Shown piece after piece: positions 1 through 10,037 of a DNA stretch of 64,000 bases. Source of the stretch: Mesorhizobium sp. Root552 (GTDB taxonomy: Bacteria > Pseudomonadota > Alphaproteobacteria > Rhizobiales > Rhizobiaceae). The notes beneath the pieces were generated by a model. That model searched no databases and was not told where the DNA came from. It was given only the letters and a program-made list of their open reading frames with translations. The translations under genes and the position numbers were made by a program. The stretch's first letter is position 1; every line of letters begins with the position of its first letter. The stretch lies in contig NZ_LMFV01000034.1 in assembly GCF_001427285.1 (NCBI RefSeq), forward strand, positions 124,921-188,920, written 5' to 3'.

Positions 1-167
1 ATCAGGTCGCCGGCGTGGCCAAGCAGGTCAAGGGCTCCGTCAAGGAAGCAGCAGGCAAGGCCACTGGCAACAAGCGCACGCAGGCAGAAGGCACGGCGGA
101 AAAAGTCGCTGGCAAGGTCCAGAAAGCCTATGGCGACGTGAAGGAAAAGGTGAAGAAGGCGCTCTAG
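1..167 (+). CDS. CsbD-like protein, C-terminal part
   Basis: The 5' end lies outside the window, and 54 residues plus a TAG stop are visible in frame from base 3. The peptide is rich in Lys, Ala and Gly, with repeated AGK and KGSVKEAAGK-type segments and a KVAGKVQKAYGD-type end. That composition and rhythm fit the CsbD family, small hydrophilic stress-associated proteins whose biochemical role is not established. No start, promoter or upstream neighbour can be judged here. The next feature downstream is a short palindromic repeat, then a terminator shared with the convergent phosphoesterase gene. Confidence 0.75.
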   Translation, partial: QVAGVAKQVKGSVKEAAGKATGNKRTQAEGTAEKVAGKVQKAYGDVKEKVKKAL

Positions 168-216
168 GGCGTTTCCAGCAAAAGGGTGAAGCGATTTTGC
201 GTCCGGAAATGCGCCC
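168..216. repeat. Short palindromic intergenic repeat
   Basis: It starts directly after the CsbD stop codon. The arms GGGCGTTTCC and GGAAATGCGCCC pair imperfectly around an AT-rich centre. I recognise this as a repeat seen very often between genes in Mesorhizobium-type genomes, but I recall this rather than having searched for it. It is followed by a duplicated CCCAACATA. Confidence 0.5.
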
Positions 217-269
217 AACATAGGCCCAACATAAGAAGTCAGCCAGGTACTGCTGAAATGCGAGACAGT

Positions 270-297
270 GAAAAAGGCGGCTTAGGCGGCCTTTTTC
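270..297. terminator. Bidirectional terminator
   Basis: The stem GAAAAAGGC / GCCTTTTTC surrounds a 10-nt loop, so each strand ends in a T run. It lies between the CsbD-like gene (plus) and the phosphoesterase (minus). It overlaps the last bases of the phosphoesterase. Confidence 0.7.
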
Positions 298-1423
298 ATT
301 TGATCGCCTTGCTGAACGCGTTGGTGAACGTCACCCCGCCCTTGTCGTCATTCGCCTCGCCAAGCACCACATCCATCGCCTCATCGGTTATGCGCACCAA
401 CGCGAAGCCTCCCATGTAAGCCGCCTTCGGCTTGAAAAGGTCCAGTTTGCCTTGGCGGTAGATCATCGGGGTTTCATGCTGGTGGCCGTGGAATATCCCG
501 ACGACATTGTACGCGCCCAAAGCGCTGACAAGCGCTTCCCTGTCCGCTTCGCTCCACCAGTGCGGCGCACCGCTGCCCTCGTCATCGAAGGTCTTTTTCG
601 CCGGGTCCCAGTTCTCGATTGAAAACGCATCCCAGCCATAGTGCTGGAACAGCACGACCGGCCTGCCGTCGCCAGCATAAGTCGCCAGATCCTGCTTCAG
701 CCACGGCAAGCCGCTCACTGCGCCATGCCCGGTGTCGCCGGCGAAGCGATGCGTCTGGATGAGGTGAAGACCGCCCCAATCCCAGGAATAGCAATCGGAA
801 TCAGTATCGTAATTCGTTGCCGGCACCGCCGGCTTGAAGAACACGCCCGGGCGGTGGTTAACCTCGATATAGTCGCGCAGTTCGCGCCGATACCAGTCGA
901 CATGGGGCGGAGGACCGTTCTGGTCGAGATCGTGGTTACCAAGCCCGGCATAGACCGGAACATGCACGCGGTCCGGCCCCATGCCTTGCTGGTAGCGCTG
1001 GCTGAATTGCAGCAGCTGCGTGCCTTCGCTGGGTTGCGTCACCTGCCCGCCGCCGTCGTCGGTCATGTCTCCGCCGACAACAAGCCCGAGCGGCGTCCCG
1101 ATCCTTTTACCGGCGGAGCGAAGGGCAGTTGCAACGCCGCCGATCTCGGCTGGCCAGTCCTTGTCGCCCAAACCATTCAGCGCCGCGATATTGCGCAGCA
1201 GGTTGGCGTCCGTCTTGCCCTCCTGCTGGCAATTCGGGCTTAGCCCGCTCGCCATCCGGCAGGCGTGAACATCGCAGACGAAAAGAAACGTCGCATCGAT
1301 GGCAGGAACCCCGGCAGCCTGGGCTTTCGCGTAACCGCCAAAGCCGCCGAAAACGCCGAGGCTTCCCATTCCGGCAAGCACCTGCCGCCGGGTCGGCCAC
1401 GCCCTGGTCGTTCTATCCATCAT
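296..1423 (-). CDS. Exported calcineurin-like metallophosphoesterase
   Basis: A 375-residue protein of the calcineurin-like phosphoesterase superfamily, dinuclear-metal phosphohydrolases. The core motifs appear in order: D-x-H in VCDVHACRM, GGDMTDDGG, GNHD, a later QH, and GHQH near the C-terminus. The N-terminus reads TRRQVLAG followed by a hydrophobic Gly-rich stretch and AQA, which is a Tat-type signal peptide, so a folded periplasmic enzyme is likely. I chose the start at Met-Met about 11 residues before the twin arginine; a longer frame adds 20 residues that do not fit a signal peptide. The substrate is not evident. It stands alone, convergent with the CsbD-like gene. Confidence 0.85.
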   Translation of the reverse strand: MMDRTTRAWPTRRQVLAGMGSLGVFGGFGGYAKAQAAGVPAIDATFLFVCDVHACRMASGLSPNCQQEGKTDANLLRNIAALNGLGDKDWPAEIGGVATALRSAGKRIGTPLGLVVGGDMTDDGGGQVTQPSEGTQLLQFSQRYQQGMGPDRVHVPVYAGLGNHDLDQNGPPPHVDWYRRELRDYIEVNHRPGVFFKPAVPATNYDTDSDCYSWDWGGLHLIQTHRFAGDTGHGAVSGLPWLKQDLATYAGDGRPVVLFQHYGWDAFSIENWDPAKKTFDDEGSGAPHWWSEADREALVSALGAYNVVGIFHGHQHETPMIYRQGKLDLFKPKAAYMGGFALVRITDEAMDVVLGEANDDKGGVTFTNAFSKAIK

Positions 1424-1586
1424 GACCGGCAGTTCAACACACCCGCAGCCGACTCGTCCAGAACGGTTCGCTCTGCCGTTCACCCGTCATCCGTCCTCGC
1501 TAACGCTCGGCCACAGCCCGGCCCTTCGCTATGGCTCCGGCGGTGGCCGAACCGAGCATAGCGAGGCGAGATCGGATGGGGCTGAG

Positions 1587-1975
1587 CGCAAACGCTGACG
1601 CCTTCCTCTCCCCGTTTACGGGGAGAGGTAAGGGTGAGGGGCAGCGCTGAGCTAGCCGACGTGTACGAAACGTGGGTCGTAATCCGTCCAACCCCTTGAT
1701 CCTGCTCACCTAGACAAAAATCTCACGCCCCACTTTTCCCCACCCTCTCCGTCTCCCCCATAATCCGTCCCATCGCCCTTGCGGGAGACCTGGTCCGGAC
1801 CGGGGATCAGGAGGGGGCGGCGGTGCCGGGCTGGTCGTCTGCGGTAGGCGACTGGGTGATGAACCCCTAAGTCCGGCCCTCGAACCGGGCGCAGTGTTGC
1901 CCGCGGAGCCTGGGCGGCCGCAAGGCCGCACCAAACTACCAAACGAGCGACCGAACGGCCGCCCGTCCTCCCGAC
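1587..1975 (+). repeat. Dispersed structured repeat, copy 1 (about 390 bp)
   Basis: This fills most of the 670-bp gene-free stretch between the phosphoesterase and fumC. The same sequence occurs in opposite orientation at about 25910-26345. Three blocks keep their order: an extragenic palindrome with CTCTCCCCG / CGGGGAGAGG (about 1610-1630), a diverged AC-rich block (about 1690-1780), and a nearly identical core (about 1783-1912) followed by an outer hairpin (1912-1964). The core can fold into consecutive hairpins: CCTGGTCC/GGATCAGG (1789-1811), GTCGTCT/AGGCGAC (1834-1852), GGGT/ACCC (1854-1866), GGGC/GCCC (1887-1902) and GGGCGGCCG/CGGCCGCCC (1912-1964). Open frames through it have no protein-like character. 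It is non-coding with unknown function. Confidence 0.75.
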
Positions 1976-2155
1976 CTCTCAAGCGAGGTCAGCTCCTTGA
2001 CAATGGCCAGACGGCTTTAGCCGGGCGTGGCAGAAAAAGCCGTGTCCGGCCTTCAACCGATTTGGTTGGCTTTGCCCCGCAATCTTCGCTTGAAGCGCAT
2101 GGGGCAACGCGATACGCCCCTCGCGACTGTTGGACATATGCAGGAGACCGGCACA

Positions 2156-3553
2156 GTGAGCGCTGAAAAGACCAGAACCGAAACCGATACGTTCGGCCCG
2201 ATCGAAGTGGCCTCGGACCGCTATTGGGGCGCGCAGGCGCAGCGTTCGCTTGGCAACTTCAAGATCGGCTGGGAAAAGCAGCCTGCCTCCATCGTTCGCG
2301 CGCTTGGCATCGTCAAGCGTGCCGCCGCCGAAGCCAACATGGCGCTCAATCGCCTTGACCCCAAGCTCGGTGAAACCATCGTCACCGCCGCGCAGGAAGT
2401 CATCGACGGCAAGCTCGACGACCATTTTCCGCTGGTGGTCTGGCAGACCGGTTCCGGCACCCAGTCGAACATGAACGCCAACGAGGTGATCTCCAACCGC
2501 GCGATCGAACTGCTCGGCGGCGTCATGGGCTCCAAGAAGCCGGTGCATCCCAACGATCACGTCAATATGAGCCAGTCGTCCAACGACACCTATCCCACGG
2601 CCATGCACGTCGCCGCCGCCGAGCGCATCGTCCACGACCTGCTGCCGGCGCTGAAGCACCTGCACGCCGCGCTCGACGCCAAGGCCAAGGCCTTCGACCA
2701 TATCGTCAAGATCGGTCGCACCCACACCCAGGACGCCACTCCCCTCACCCTCGGCCAGGAATTTTCGGGCTACGCCGCGCAGGTCGCGTCCTCGATCAAG
2801 CGCATCGAACTCACCTTGCCCGGCCTGTGCGAACTGGCGCAGGGCGGCACAGCCGTCGGCACCGGCCTCAACGCTCCCGTCGGCTTTGCCGAAAAGGTTG
2901 CCGAGCGCATCGCCGCCATTACCGGCATCGACTTCAAGACCGCGCCGAACAAGTTCGAGGCGCTGGCCGCGCATGATTCGATGGTGTTCTCGCACGGCGC
3001 CATCAATGCCACCGCCGCTGCCCTGTTCAAGATCGCCAACGACATCCGTTTCCTCGGCTCCGGCCCCCGCTCCGGCCTTGGCGAACTCTCCCTGCCGGAA
3101 AACGAGCCCGGTTCGTCGATCATGCCGGGCAAGGTCAACCCGACCCAGTGCGAGGCGTTGACGCAGGTTTGCGTGCAGGTGTTCGGCAACAACGCCGCCC
3201 TCACCTTCGCCGGCAGCCAGGGCCATTTCGAGTTGAACGTCTACAACCCGCTCATGGCCTACAACTTCCTCCAGTCGGTCAAGCTTCTCTCCGATGCCGC
3301 CATCTCGTTTACCGACAATTGCGTTGTCGGAATTGAGGCCCGCGAAGACAACATCAAGGCCGCGCTCGAACGCTCCCTTATGCTCGTAACCGCTCTTGCC
3401 CCCACCATCGGCTACGACAATGCGGCAAAGATCGCCAAGACTGCCCACAAGAAAGGCACCACTTTGCGCGAGGAAGCCGTTGGCGGCGGTTATGTCAGCG
3501 AGGCCGATTTCGACCGCCTCGTTCGCCCGGAGGACATGACGCATCCGGGCTGA
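2156..3553 (+). CDS. fumC: Class II fumarate hydratase
   Basis: A 465-residue iron-independent fumarase that interconverts fumarate and L-malate in the TCA cycle in the cytoplasm. The signature loop [13 protein letters not shown], with the catalytic serine, is at about residues 320-332. The substrate-binding segments [13 protein letters not shown] and [11 protein letters not shown] are also present, and length and co-linearity are typical of the class. I chose GTG at 2156 because CAGGAG lies 9 nt upstream and the product then begins [17 protein letters not shown], as family members do. An in-frame start at 2027 would add about 43 residues without homology character. It is apparently monocistronic. 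Confidence 0.95.
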   Translation: MSAEKTRTETDTFGPIEVASDRYWGAQAQRSLGNFKIGWEKQPASIVRALGIVKRAAAEANMALNRLDPKLGETIVTAAQEVIDGKLDDHFPLVVWQTGSGTQSNMNANEVISNRAIELLGGVMGSKKPVHPNDHVNMSQSSNDTYPTAMHVAAAERIVHDLLPALKHLHAALDAKAKAFDHIVKIGRTHTQDATPLTLGQEFSGYAAQVASSIKRIELTLPGLCELAQGGTAVGTGLNAPVGFAEKVAERIAAITGIDFKTAPNKFEALAAHDSMVFSHGAINATAAALFKIANDIRFLGSGPRSGLGELSLPENEPGSSIMPGKVNPTQCEALTQVCVQVFGNNAALTFAGSQGHFELNVYNPLMAYNFLQSVKLLSDAAISFTDNCVVGIEAREDNIKAALERSLMLVTALAPTIGYDNAAKIAKTAHKKGTTLREEAVGGGYVSEADFDRLVRPEDMTHPG

Positions 3554-3653
3554 CGACTCTCATTGGTGAACGATGTGTCGCCGGATAGACATCTTTGGTG
3601 AACGATCGATTCCGTCTATGTAGGCGGCATCGATCACCCCCGGAGACTTTGCC

Positions 3654-4076
3654 ATGTCCTTCAACACTTCCGCTGCCGGCGCTCCCGCCGCCTCCAATTC
3701 CTCGGTCGCGATCCTCGTCGGTCGCGTCCTGCTTTCCGTCCTCTTCATCTTGTCCGGCTTCGCCAAACTGACCGCGATTTCCGGCACCGCCGGATGGTTC
3801 GGTTCCATCGGCCTGCCGCTGCCGACCGTAACCGCCGTCGTCGTCGGTCTCGTTGAGCTCCTCGGTGGCCTCGCCATCCTCGTCGGCTTCAAGACCCGCA
3901 TCGCCGCCATCCTGCTCGCCGTCTTCACGCTTGCGGCCACGGCAATCGCCCACCTCGACTTCGCCGACCAGATGCAGGTGCTGATGCTGCAGAAGAACCT
4001 CGGCCTCGTTGGCGGCTTCCTGCTGCTCGCCGCTGTCGGTGCCGGTTCGATCTCGATCGACGGCCGCCGTAGCTGA
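3654..4076 (+). CDS. DoxX family membrane protein (first copy)
   Basis: A 140-residue protein with four predicted membrane helices and the DoxX pattern: LVGRVLLSVLFILSGFAKL at the start, a GLPLP turn, then ELLGGLAILVGF followed by TRIAA. DoxX proteins are small inner-membrane proteins linked in various bacteria to redox or thiol stress and to quinone-related functions; the role here is unknown. A paralogue lies 145 bp downstream behind a strong terminator, so the two are probably separate transcripts. Upstream, a 12-bp direct repeat TTGGTGAACGAT occurs at 3563 and 3595, before the start codon. Confidence 0.85.
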   Translation: MSFNTSAAGAPAASNSSVAILVGRVLLSVLFILSGFAKLTAISGTAGWFGSIGLPLPTVTAVVVGLVELLGGLAILVGFKTRIAAILLAVFTLAATAIAHLDFADQMQVLMLQKNLGLVGGFLLLAAVGAGSISIDGRRS

Positions 4077-4100
4077 CAAGCCCTGCATACCCGACGCCAG

Positions 4101-4131
4101 AAGGGGCACGGAAGTTTCCGTGCCCCTTTTT
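4101..4131 (+). terminator. Rho-independent terminator after the first doxX
   Basis: The perfect stem AAGGGGCACGGAA / TTCCGTGCCCCTT has a 2-nt loop and is followed by a T run. It begins 24 nt after the stop codon. Confidence 0.9.
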
Positions 4132-4220
4132 CGTTGTGAATTTATCCACACCAGTTGGACTGCTGGTAGCATGAGCCTTGAGGTCACCATGCTATCCGCG
4201 TGGTCATGGGGGGCAGGAAC

Positions 4221-4634
4221 ATGTCAAGAAACCTTACGCTTCTTCTGGCACGTATCCTGTTAGCCGCCCTGTTTATTCCTGCGGGCCTTCAAACGCTGGG
4301 TAATATCAGTGGCTCGACCGGCTACTTCGCCGGCCTGGGTTTGCCGGCGCCTGAAATCATGGCGTGGGGCGTGGGACTTTTCGAATTGATTTCCGGATTG
4401 CTCGTCCTGATCGGATTTCAAACCCGCATCGCATCCCTCGCCTTGGCCCTGTTTTGCCTGAGCGCTGCATTTCTAGGCCACTACGGCCAGGGTGCAGGCG
4501 ATCCGGTGCTGGCGTTCATGCACCAGCAGATGTTGATGAAAGATGTTGCCATAGCCGGCGGGTTCCTCGCCCTTGCAATGGCGGGGTCCGGGGCCTTTTC
4601 CGTGGATTCCTGGCGCGGGCTGCGTGCTACTTGA
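4221..4634 (+). CDS. DoxX family membrane protein (second copy)
   Basis: A 137-residue paralogue of the upstream DoxX protein. It keeps the same helix pattern: LLARILLAALFIPAGLQTL, a GLPAPE turn, ELISGLLVLIGF and TRIASLALALF. The start at 4221 (MSRNLTLL) is preceded by GGGGGGCAGG at good spacing. An in-frame ATG at 4206 is possible but places the Gly-rich RBS region inside the coding sequence. The last 8 bp overlap the 3' end of the convergent ppx. Function unknown beyond family membership. Confidence 0.85.
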   Translation: MSRNLTLLLARILLAALFIPAGLQTLGNISGSTGYFAGLGLPAPEIMAWGVGLFELISGLLVLIGFQTRIASLALALFCLSAAFLGHYGQGAGDPVLAFMHQQMLMKDVAIAGGFLALAMAGSGAFSVDSWRGLRAT

Positions 4635-6159
4635 CCGCAGCGCTCGGGCCATCCTCGACGGCAAGTATCAGCTTGCGATTGAGAGTTTTCGCCAACTGCG
4701 CCAGCCGTCCGATAGGGCGCTCGCCATAAAGGCCGCCGAGCGAAGCGGGGATGACCAGAGCCAGGACGCCATTGCCCCTGTTTTCCCATTTGAGCCTCGG
4801 AATGGCGCCGGGCATGGCTGCCGAAAGCAGGTAAACAACCCGCATCGTTGCCGCCAAAATGCGTGCGCGCTCCAAGAGCCGCGGTGTCGCGAGCGAGCGT
4901 ATCTCAGGCGCGGATTCCTTGAACAGCCCTTCATGGCGAAACAGGCTGGTGAGCGCCAGATAGGCCCGCCCCGGATGATCCACGCCGATGAAAGACGCAT
5001 GCGCGATGATATTAAGCGATTGCGTGCCACGATATTCAGGATGCGCACGCCAACCGATATCGGCCAGAAGGCAGGCGGCTTTTCGATACCGCACCTCGTC
5101 CTCGGTCTCATCGATCCCGTAGGCAGCGAAAGCCTTGCCCGTCCATTCCGCAAGTTCCTGCGCATGTGTGTAGGAACGGGAACGCAACCTGGCCAATTCT
5201 TCACAAGCCGAAAGCAACGGATCGGCTTTCTGGTCGGCTCCTTTCAGCAGCGAATAAAGGAAGCCTTCGCGCACGCCAACCGCAGATACCACGATCTTTG
5301 CCGGTTTCATCGCCGCAAGGATTTCCTGCTGAACGATGGCGCCATAGGGCAACAACGCGCGTCGAGCTTTCGACACGCCCTCGATGCCTTTGAATTTGTC
5401 GATATCGCCCTTGGCGACCTGCTTGAGAAATGCTGCGGCGCTATCTGCGCTGATCTCGTAGTGATGCATGACGCCGAGTGGATAATTCGTCGTCTCCATA
5501 TGAAGGCGGGCCAGGTTTCTCCAGGTCCCGCCCACGGCATAGAAGACACGGCCCTGCCCGGCCTTCAAAAGCTTTGCTCTCGCCACCTCGATGCGCGCGA
5601 TCTTGACCGCTTGGGTCAGCGAATTTTTCGCCATGTCCTGCAAGCGCAGGCCACCCAGAGGCAAGGTAATGCCATCGCCGATCACCTCGCTGTTGACGTC
5701 GATCAACTCAAGGCTGCCGCCGCCAAGGTCGCCGGCAATTCCATTTGCAGGGTGAAAACCCGAGATAACCCCAAGGGCGGAGTAGTAGGCCTCCTGCCTG
5801 CCGCTCAACACCCGAACTTCGGTCTTGAGAACATCCTCCGCGCGGCGAATGAAGTCCGGGCCGTTTCCCGCTTCCCGCGCTGCCGCGGTCGCCAGGACAT
5901 GGATTTCCTCAGCTCCAGCCTGATCGGAAAGGCTGCGGAAACGCCTGAACTCTTCCATCGAGCGAGTAACCGCCTCCGGATCGAGCTTGCCTGTCGAAAC
6001 GATGCCGCGCCCAAGGCCGGCCAGCATCTTTTCGTTGAACAGGATGGTCGGCGATCGCGCCAAGCCTTCATAAACGACAAGACGGATCGAGTTCGATCCA
6101 ATGTCGATGATCGAAACCGGCTTGCGGTCCTGCAGGCGCCCCTGGGATGCTGAGATCAT
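4627..6159 (-). CDS. ppx: Exopolyphosphatase (Ppx/GppA family)
   Basis: A 510-residue enzyme that removes terminal phosphate from inorganic polyphosphate; relatives also hydrolyse pppGpp. Actin-like ATPase-fold motifs are visible: [17 protein letters not shown] (about 16-32), [11 protein letters not shown] (about 110), [11 protein letters not shown] (about 145) and SAVGVREG (about 290). The C-terminal helical half matches the longer alphaproteobacterial form. Its ATG overlaps the ppk stop in an ATGA junction, so the two genes are translationally coupled and synthesis and degradation of polyphosphate share one transcript. The 3' end runs 8 bp into the second doxX gene. Confidence 0.93.
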   Translation of the reverse strand: MISASQGRLQDRKPVSIIDIGSNSIRLVVYEGLARSPTILFNEKMLAGLGRGIVSTGKLDPEAVTRSMEEFRRFRSLSDQAGAEEIHVLATAAAREAGNGPDFIRRAEDVLKTEVRVLSGRQEAYYSALGVISGFHPANGIAGDLGGGSLELIDVNSEVIGDGITLPLGGLRLQDMAKNSLTQAVKIARIEVARAKLLKAGQGRVFYAVGGTWRNLARLHMETTNYPLGVMHHYEISADSAAAFLKQVAKGDIDKFKGIEGVSKARRALLPYGAIVQQEILAAMKPAKIVVSAVGVREGFLYSLLKGADQKADPLLSACEELARLRSRSYTHAQELAEWTGKAFAAYGIDETEDEVRYRKAACLLADIGWRAHPEYRGTQSLNIIAHASFIGVDHPGRAYLALTSLFRHEGLFKESAPEIRSLATPRLLERARILAATMRVVYLLSAAMPGAIPRLKWENRGNGVLALVIPASLGGLYGERPIGRLAQLAKTLNRKLILAVEDGPSAAVK

Positions 6160-8360
6160 CCGCCCGTCGCTACGTCGAGTTTCTTACGGCGCTTGAACTG
6201 GGCAATGCGCTTGGGCGCGTGCGATTTCAATGCGTCGCCTCGTCCCGACAGGCTCGGATTCGTCATGAAGTATTCCTGCGCGTTGAACGGCTCCTCGCCC
6301 TCTTCCAGCGACACGCGCCTGGAGGTTCCATCTGCCAATACTTCGAAACTTTGCTGATTGTCCACAAGGTTGCCCAGCATGATCTGGCCAATAACTTGTT
6401 CATGCACAGTCGGGTTGGTGATCGGCACCATGCATTCGACCCGGCGGTCGAGATTGCGTGGCATCAGGTCGGCGGAACTGATGTAGACGATCGCCTCGTC
6501 AGACGGCAGGCCGTGCCCATTGCCAAAGCAGTAGATACGGCTGTGCTCAAGGAAGCGGCCGACAATCGACTTGACGCGGATATTCTCCGAGAGGCCGGGA
6601 ACCTGGGGCCGCAAGCAGCAAATGCCGCGCACAACAAGATCGATTTCAACCCCCGCTCGGCTAGCCGCATAAAGCGCGTCGATCACGGTGGGATCGACGA
6701 GGGAATTCATTTTCATCCAGATTCGTGCAGGCCGGCCATTGCGTGCATGATCGATCTCGGTCTCGATATGGCCAAGGATGCGGCTGCGCAACGTGTAGGG
6801 AGACAGAGCGATTGTCATCTCCTCCGCCGGTTCCGCATAGCCCGTGATGAAGTTGAATATCTGAGCCACGTCACGGGCGATCTGCGGATCGGTCGTGAAG
6901 AACGACAGATCGGTATAGATGCGCGCGGTAATCGGGTGATAGTTGCCCGTTCCAAGGTGTACGTAGTTGCGCAACCGACCGTCCTCGCGCCGCACCACAA
7001 GCGACATCTTGGCGTGGGTCTTGAGCTCCAGGAAGCCAAACACGACCTGGACGCCGGCGCGCTCAAGATCGCGTGCCCAACGGATATTGGCCTCTTCATC
7101 GAAGCGCGCCTTGAGTTCAACCAGCGCGGTCACCGACTTTCCGGCTTCGGCAGCATCTATCAATGCACGCACGATCGGGCTGTCATTGGAGGTACGGTAA
7201 AGCGTCTGCTTGATGGCGACGACGTCAGGATCAGCGGCTGCCTGCCTCAGGAACTGCACGACCACATCGAAAGACTCGTAGGGGTGGTGGACGACAATAT
7301 CCTTCTCGCGGATAGCCGCGAAACAATCCCCGCCATGCTCGCGGATGCGCTCGGGGAAACGCGGATTGTAGGGTGTGAATTTCAGGTCATCTCGCGCGAC
7401 GGCGACGATCTCGGCGATCTGGCTGAGCGCCAAAGGCCCATTGAGGACGCTGATCCGATTAGCGGCAACGCCCAGTTCACCGGCCACGAACTCACGCAGT
7501 TCTTCCGGCATCTTGCTGTCGAATTCGATCCGAATAACCGATCCGCGGCGCCGTCGTTTCAGGGCGGTCTCGAAGAGGCGGACCAGATCTTCCGACTCTT
7601 CCTCGACCTCGATATCGCTGTCGCGAATGATCTGGAAGGTGCCCGAACCCTTCACTTCATATCCGGGAAACAGCTTGCCGATATAGATCGCAACCACCTC
7701 TTCCAGCGGAATGAAGCGAACATGGTTCTTGCGATCGGGCAAGCGAACATACCGCTTCAACGCGGGTGGAAGCCTCAAAAGCGCACTCATTTCCTCGCCT
7801 TCCTTGCGGTGGCGAAGCTGCAAAGCCATCGAGAAGCCAAGGTTGGGAATGAATGGGAATGGGTGAGCCGGATCAATCGACAATGGCGTCAGGACGGGAA
7901 ACACCTGCTCGCGGAAATGCTCCTCGAGCCACATGCGTTCTTCCTTGGTCAACGCATCGCTGGTGATGGTCTCGATGCCTTCCTTGTTCAGCAGTTCCAT
8001 CAACGCCGAAAGGCTTTTTTGCTGATCTTCCTGAAGGCGCTCGACTTCCCGCAGGATTTGTTCGAGCTGCTGTTCCGGAGTACGACCGTCCGGGCTTTTA
8101 AGTGCAATCTTCTCGCGCACCTGACCGGCCAGGCCGGCGACACGCACCATGAAGAATTCATCCAGGTTCGCTGCGGAAATCGACAAAAAGCGAATCCGCT
8201 CGAGCAAGGGATGTCGCGGATTTTGCGACTCCTCGAGCACTCGACGGTTGAACTGCAACCACGAAAATTCGCGATTGACGAACCGGTCGGGGTTCCCGCC
8301 TTCCATGGAAGGGGCTTCCGTAGTGACGAACTCGGCCTGAACCGGTTTCAACTCGCTCAT
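6156..8360 (-). CDS. ppk: Polyphosphate kinase 1
   Basis: A 734-residue enzyme that polymerises ATP gamma-phosphate into polyphosphate at the membrane. The N-terminal domain opens [19 protein letters not shown]. The catalytic part contains [23 protein letters not shown] and the [11 protein letters not shown] segment, with the histidines used for autophosphorylation and active-site function. The start is preceded by GGAGAAAACAGGG. It is the first gene of the ppk-ppx operon, and its stop overlaps the ppx start. Upstream (about 8411-8435) two CTGTC half-sites lie 13 bp apart, which is not the 11-bp phase of a canonical Pho box. Confidence 0.95.
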   Translation of the reverse strand: MSELKPVQAEFVTTEAPSMEGGNPDRFVNREFSWLQFNRRVLEESQNPRHPLLERIRFLSISAANLDEFFMVRVAGLAGQVREKIALKSPDGRTPEQQLEQILREVERLQEDQQKSLSALMELLNKEGIETITSDALTKEERMWLEEHFREQVFPVLTPLSIDPAHPFPFIPNLGFSMALQLRHRKEGEEMSALLRLPPALKRYVRLPDRKNHVRFIPLEEVVAIYIGKLFPGYEVKGSGTFQIIRDSDIEVEEESEDLVRLFETALKRRRRGSVIRIEFDSKMPEELREFVAGELGVAANRISVLNGPLALSQIAEIVAVARDDLKFTPYNPRFPERIREHGGDCFAAIREKDIVVHHPYESFDVVVQFLRQAAADPDVVAIKQTLYRTSNDSPIVRALIDAAEAGKSVTALVELKARFDEEANIRWARDLERAGVQVVFGFLELKTHAKMSLVVRREDGRLRNYVHLGTGNYHPITARIYTDLSFFTTDPQIARDVAQIFNFITGYAEPAEEMTIALSPYTLRSRILGHIETEIDHARNGRPARIWMKMNSLVDPTVIDALYAASRAGVEIDLVVRGICCLRPQVPGLSENIRVKSIVGRFLEHSRIYCFGNGHGLPSDEAIVYISSADLMPRNLDRRVECMVPITNPTVHEQVIGQIMLGNLVDNQQSFEVLADGTSRRVSLEEGEEPFNAQEYFMTNPSLSGRGDALKSHAPKRIAQFKRRKKLDVATGG

Positions 8361-8505
8361 GTCCCTGTTTTCTCCAGCCCTGCGCGCCGGTTATCCGGCT
8401 CAATTTATCCTCTGACAGGGTTTTGCGACAGTTTCATTTCATCGATCTTGCAAAGAGCCGGGTTATGCTCCAAACGCAAGTGGTACGAGCCAGAAGGAGA
8501 CGATC

Positions 8506-8751
8506 ATGGCCGGCGGTTCCATTCCCCACTTCCAGAACGATCAAGGCCATGCCGCAATCGAGATCGGCGTGAAAGAATTCATGTGTGTTGGCGCCAACCC
8601 GCCTTTCGACCATCCCCATGTCTTTCTCGACCTGGGTGCGGACAACGAAAAGGTCTGCCCTTATTGCTCGACGCTGTATCGCTACAACGCAGGATTAAAG
8701 GCGAGCGAAACACTGCCGCCGAACTGCGTCTACGTCGATCGCGCTGCCTGA
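8506..8751 (+). CDS. Zinc-finger CHCC protein (NDUFS6-like)
   Basis: An 81-residue protein with the zf-CHCC pattern: Cys in FMCVGANPPF, His in DHPHVFLDLG, then KVCPYCSTLYRYN. These are the Cys-His-Cys-Cys zinc ligands of the family that includes mitochondrial complex I subunit NDUFS6, which carries zinc in the peripheral arm. AAGGAGACGATC precedes the ATG, a strong ribosome site. It is divergent from ppk and followed closely by a monooxygenase gene. A role as an accessory complex I subunit is inferred from homology. An NDUFS4-like gene lies 8 kb away. Confidence 0.88.
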   Translation: MAGGSIPHFQNDQGHAAIEIGVKEFMCVGANPPFDHPHVFLDLGADNEKVCPYCSTLYRYNAGLKASETLPPNCVYVDRAA

Positions 8752-8762
8752 AAGCCAGCATC

Positions 8763-10037
8763 TTGACCGATGAACGATCCCGGTCGGTCATCATCGCAGG
8801 TGCCGGAGTAGCCGGCCTGACGGCAGCCATTGCTTTCGCCAGACATGGGTTGTCCGTCCGACTTTACGAACAGGCCCCTCAGCTGGAGGCTTTCGGCGCA
8901 GGCCTCCAGCTTTCGCCCAATGCCACGCACATCTTGCGTGAACTGGGCGTCCTTCCAGAATTGCTGCCTTATACGGTGCGCCCGCGCGCCGTCGAATTAC
9001 GGGACGCAGGCACCCTCAAAATGCTCACGGCTATCCCGCTTGGCGAGATGGCCGAGAAGCGCTGGAAGGCTCCTTACCTCGTTGTACATCGCGCCGACCT
9101 GCAACGCGCGTTGTTGGCTACCGCCAACCAGAACACTCGAATAGAGCTCAAGACCGGAGCGCGAATCGTCAACGTGCATCAGCACGCGAACGGGATTGAA
9201 GCTTCGGTGAATTGTGCCGGCCATGTATCAAACGTCAGCGCAGGGCTGCTTGTCGGAGCCGACGGTGTCTGGTCAGCGGTTCGCAATGCGGTAAGAACAA
9301 CTGCCCCCAGCCGCTTTACCGGTGAATTGGCATGGCGCACCACAATAGCGCTCGACGAACCTGCCGGAAGGGCGTTTGCCGGCATTGCAAACACAGACGC
9401 CGTAACGGCTTTCCTGCACAGCCGGTTCCATCTGATTGCCTATCCAATTAGCGCGGGCACGAAGATCAATCTCGTTGCTTTCACCAAAGGTGAGAGAATT
9501 GCCGATAGCTGGTCGGGCAACGCAGATATCAAAATCCTCGCGCAAGCCATGCGCAACACTTCACCGCAACTTCGCAAGCTTGTGGATTTGGCTGGTGGCT
9601 GGACGGCGTGGCCACTGCACAGCGTCGATTCGAATGGAGCATGGAGAGCAAAAGGCGCTGCACTTATCGGCGATGCTGCCCACGCGATGACCCCATTTGC
9701 TGCCCAAGGCGCCGCAATGGCAATCGAAGATGCAGCCATGTTGGCCGACTTCATCGCTAATGACGATGAACTCGCAACGCGGCTTTCCGTTTGGGAGCAG
9801 CGGCGCAAGGAGCGGGTCAACAAAGTTGTTCGGCGTGGAGCCCTCAATCATCTGGCATGGCATGCCGCAGGACCGGTCGCGCTGGCGCGCAATCTCTTCT
9901 TGAAGCTACGCTCGCCGGAACAACTCGCCGCCGATCTCGACTGGCTTTACGGTTGGCGATTGCCAGAATCTGGTTCCGTCAACGACACGCCATCAGCAGC
10001 CGTTCCAACTGACCAAAAAAGCCCGGTCAAAAAATGA
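8763..10037 (+). CDS. FAD-dependent monooxygenase
   Basis: About 424 residues of the aromatic-ring hydroxylase / salicylate-hydroxylase-like flavoprotein family. The N-terminal Rossmann motif IIAGAGVAGLTAAIAFARHG is followed by YEQAP, and the FAD-ribityl motif GDAAHAMTPFAAQGAAMAIED lies at about residues 300-320. Substrate is not predictable. No ATG lies in frame before the Rossmann motif, so TTG at 8763 is the best start, giving a few residues before RSVIIAG. The ribosome site is weak, and the gene sits 11 bp after the zinc-finger gene, suggesting coupling. A bidirectional terminator overlaps the stop codon. Confidence 0.85.
   Translation: MTDERSRSVIIAGAGVAGLTAAIAFARHGLSVRLYEQAPQLEAFGAGLQLSPNATHILRELGVLPELLPYTVRPRAVELRDAGTLKMLTAIPLGEMAEKRWKAPYLVVHRADLQRALLATANQNTRIELKTGARIVNVHQHANGIEASVNCAGHVSNVSAGLLVGADGVWSAVRNAVRTTAPSRFTGELAWRTTIALDEPAGRAFAGIANTDAVTAFLHSRFHLIAYPISAGTKINLVAFTKGERIADSWSGNADIKILAQAMRNTSPQLRKLVDLAGGWTAWPLHSVDSNGAWRAKGAALIGDAAHAMTPFAAQGAAMAIEDAAMLADFIANDDELATRLSVWEQRRKERVNKVVRRGALNHLAWHAAGPVALARNLFLKLRSPEQLAADLDWLYGWRLPESGSVNDTPSAAVPTDQKSPVKK

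Noticed and set aside
1710..1982. Open frames through the dispersed repeat (PGSRAG, SPAPPP-type peptides)
   Set aside because: The same peptides arise from the second copy in different frames with stops; composition is that of a structured repeat, not a protein.
1979..3544. 521-codon minus-strand open frame opposite fumC
   Set aside because: Gly/Asp-rich mirror of fumC codons without motifs; fumC itself is certain.
8411..8435. Pho box upstream of ppk
   Set aside because: Two CTGTC half-sites are 13 bp apart; canonical sites repeat every 11 bp. Too weak to call.
6147..8750. Very long plus-strand open frame antisense to ppk and running into the monooxygenase
   Set aside because: ppk on the minus strand has complete motifs; the plus frame has no homology features until the flavin-binding motif near 8780. 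It is a high-GC shadow.
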